Part shown: positions 5,131 through 6,314 of the stretch, one piece after another
Numbering within the stretch: the stretch's first letter is position 1
How the letters are laid out: every line of letters starts with the position of its first letter
Translations under genes and position numbers: made by a program
The notes under the pieces: generated by a model
Told to the model about the DNA's origin: nothing
The model's input: the letters and a program-made list of their open reading frames with translations, nothing else
Database searches by the model: none
Assembly (NCBI GenBank): GCA_943325745.2
Contig: CALPQP020000047.1
Coordinates: forward strand, 1 to 6,314
Reading direction: 5' to 3'
Length of the DNA stretch: 6,314 bases
From: Gulosibacter massiliensis
GTDB taxonomy: Bacteria; Actinomycetota; Actinomycetes; Actinomycetales; Microbacteriaceae

Positions 5131-6314
5131 TTAGACGCCGGGACGTTGGTTCTGCAGACCCTTGTCCATTGACGCGCGAGCGGCCGTAACACTCGCTCTA
5201 TCGGACACTTCGGGTACTCCGACCTGCCAGAACGCACCACCTTCGGTGAAGTCCTTGGCGCGAACTTTGGTCACGATCACCGCGGTGTTAGTGGCCTGAC
5301 GTGCCTTGGTGAGCGCGTCGGCGAACTCGGCGAGGCTGTGCACCTCGAACGTGACGGCACCCATTGAGGCGGCGTGGGCGGCGAAGTCGACGCGCGCGTC
5401 GGATCCGGTTCCCACGGAATCGGCCAGCATGTTGTTGTACGACGCACCGCCTTGGCTCGTCTGCAACCGCTCGATAACGGCGTACCCCTCGTTGTCGCAG
5501 ACAACGAGGATCATCTTGTGGCCGGATAGCACCGAAGCGTAGATGTCGGAGTTCATCATCAAATACGAGCCGTCACCGACCATCGCAAAGACCTCACCGC
5601 GTGGGCGCGCCATCGCGGCACCCCACGCCCCAGAGATCTCGTAGCCCATGCAGGAATACCCGTATTCACAGTCGAAACTGGCGACCGCCTTGCTCATCCA
5701 ATTGACGTTGAGGTCTCCGGGCAACCCGCCCGCGGCCGTGAGAACGTAGTCCTCTTCGGTCGCAGCGCTGTGCACCAATCCGATTAACTGGGCGTAGCTC
5801 GGCGGCCACACTCCGTCATCTGCGATGCGGCCATTGACAAAGACGTCGAGTTCGCCGCGCAGACGCGCAGCGTTCTCGGTCCAGGATGAGTCGGTCGACC
5901 AATTGCCGAGGGCCTCACTCAGTTCGGCAAGACCTTCTCGAGCGTCGGCGACGAGCGGCGTTGAGCGATGCTTGATGGCGTCGAACCGTGCCGCATTGAG
6001 CCCCACGAACTGGGTCTCAGAAGAAAAGAGCGTCCACGACCCGGTGGTGAAGTCCTCGAGACGCGTGCCGACGGCAAGAATTACGTCGGCATCACGAATC
6101 ACCGCATTGGCAGCCTCCGCACCCGTCACACCGACTGGCCCGGCATAGCGCGGGTGGCTGGCAACAAGGGAGGACTTTCCCGCGACGGTCTCGACGACCG
6201 GGATGCCGTGTTTTTCGGCGAACGTCGCCAACTCGGCCTCCGCGCGCGAGTAGTGGACGCCGCCGCCCGCGATGATGACGGGACGTTGGGCGGACCGCAG
6301 CAATTCCGTGGCAC
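5131..6314 (-). CDS. iolD: 3D-(3,5/4)-trihydroxycyclohexane-1,2-dione acylhydrolase, 5' end beyond the window
   Basis: This is a ThDP-dependent enzyme of myo-inositol catabolism that hydrolytically opens the cyclohexanedione ring to 5-deoxy-glucuronate in the cytoplasm. The 393 visible residues cover the central and C-terminal ThDP-fold domains; the family is usually about 620-650 residues, so roughly 230-250 N-terminal residues lie beyond 6314. QRPVIIAGGGVHYS opens the central domain. EYGYSCMGYEISGAWGAAMA is highly characteristic of IolD. The ThDP/Mg site is GDGSYLMMNSD...CDNEGY (5491-5577), with DN instead of the usual NN, as I recall for IolD. The C-terminus has FWQVGVPEVS. The TTG at 6301-6303 is not a start, because the frame continues open to the edge. 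The gene is complete at its 3' end, with stop TAA at 5131-5133. It looks richer in G+C than the other genes here, consistent with a core metabolic gene. No other iol gene is in view. Confidence 0.93.
   Translation of the reverse strand, partial: ATELLRSAQRPVIIAGGGVHYSRAEAELATFAEKHGIPVVETVAGKSSLVASHPRYAGPVGVTGAEAANAVIRDADVILAVGTRLEDFTTGSWTLFSSETQFVGLNAARFDAIKHRSTPLVADAREGLAELSEALGNWSTDSSWTENAARLRGELDVFVNGRIADDGVWPPSYAQLIGLVHSAATEEDYVLTAAGGLPGDLNVNWMSKAVASFDCEYGYSCMGYEISGAWGAAMARPRGEVFAMVGDGSYLMMNSDIYASVLSGHKMILVVCDNEGYAVIERLQTSQGGASYNNMLADSVGTGSDARVDFAAHAASMGAVTFEVHSLAEFADALTKARQATNTAVIVTKVRAKDFTEGGAFWQVGVPEVSDRASVTAARASMDKGLQNQRPGV

Noticed and set aside
5040..5240. 66-codon minus-strand frame spanning the gap between iolD and the FkbH-like gene
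   Set aside because: It mostly overlaps the 3' end of iolD in another frame, has low-complexity Arg-rich sequence and no initiation site.

Overview
The window reads as part of an actinobacterial chromosome, possibly from Microbacteriaceae or a related small-genome aquatic lineage. The reasons are moderately high G+C, GTG start codons, a Sec-type secreted protein with no outer-membrane context, a tRNA with an encoded CCA end, and a terminator-like stem without a T-tract. The lineage is inferred from style; no marker gene is present.

Layout, left to right. Bases 1-25 are the 3' end of a plus-strand tRNA gene cut by the window edge. Next is a plus-strand NDP-sugar epimerase/dehydratase of the extended SDR family (151-1074). 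A 161-base gap follows, holding a possible promoter and a perfect inverted repeat. Then comes a plus-strand secreted protein (1236-3011) made of a signal peptide, six tandem Cys-paired InlB-B-like repeats and a C-terminal OmpA-like domain. A perfect 17-bp hairpin follows it. On the minus strand, converging on it, is a large three-part FkbH-like protein (3194-4990): HAD-IIIC, then a GNAT-like segment, then a probable SGNH-like module. Its likely promoter (TTGACA) lies in the 140-base gap behind it. The right edge is the C-terminal two thirds or so of iolD (5131-6314, minus strand), the ThDP-dependent ring-opening enzyme of myo-inositol catabolism.

How the parts fit. The epimerase and the FkbH-like protein are the kinds of enzyme found in surface-glycan or acyl/glyceryl-modification loci, and the repeat protein is probably exported to the cell surface. 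A surface-modification cassette inserted between a tRNA gene and an inositol-catabolism locus is a reasonable inference but not proven: I found no second copy of the tRNA end and no integrase. Two annotated starts differ from the longest open frame: the secreted protein starts at 1236 and the FkbH-like protein at 4990, both decided by a good ribosome binding site. I see no CRISPR array, insertion sequence or recognisable defence system. The most unusual object is the six-repeat secreted protein.
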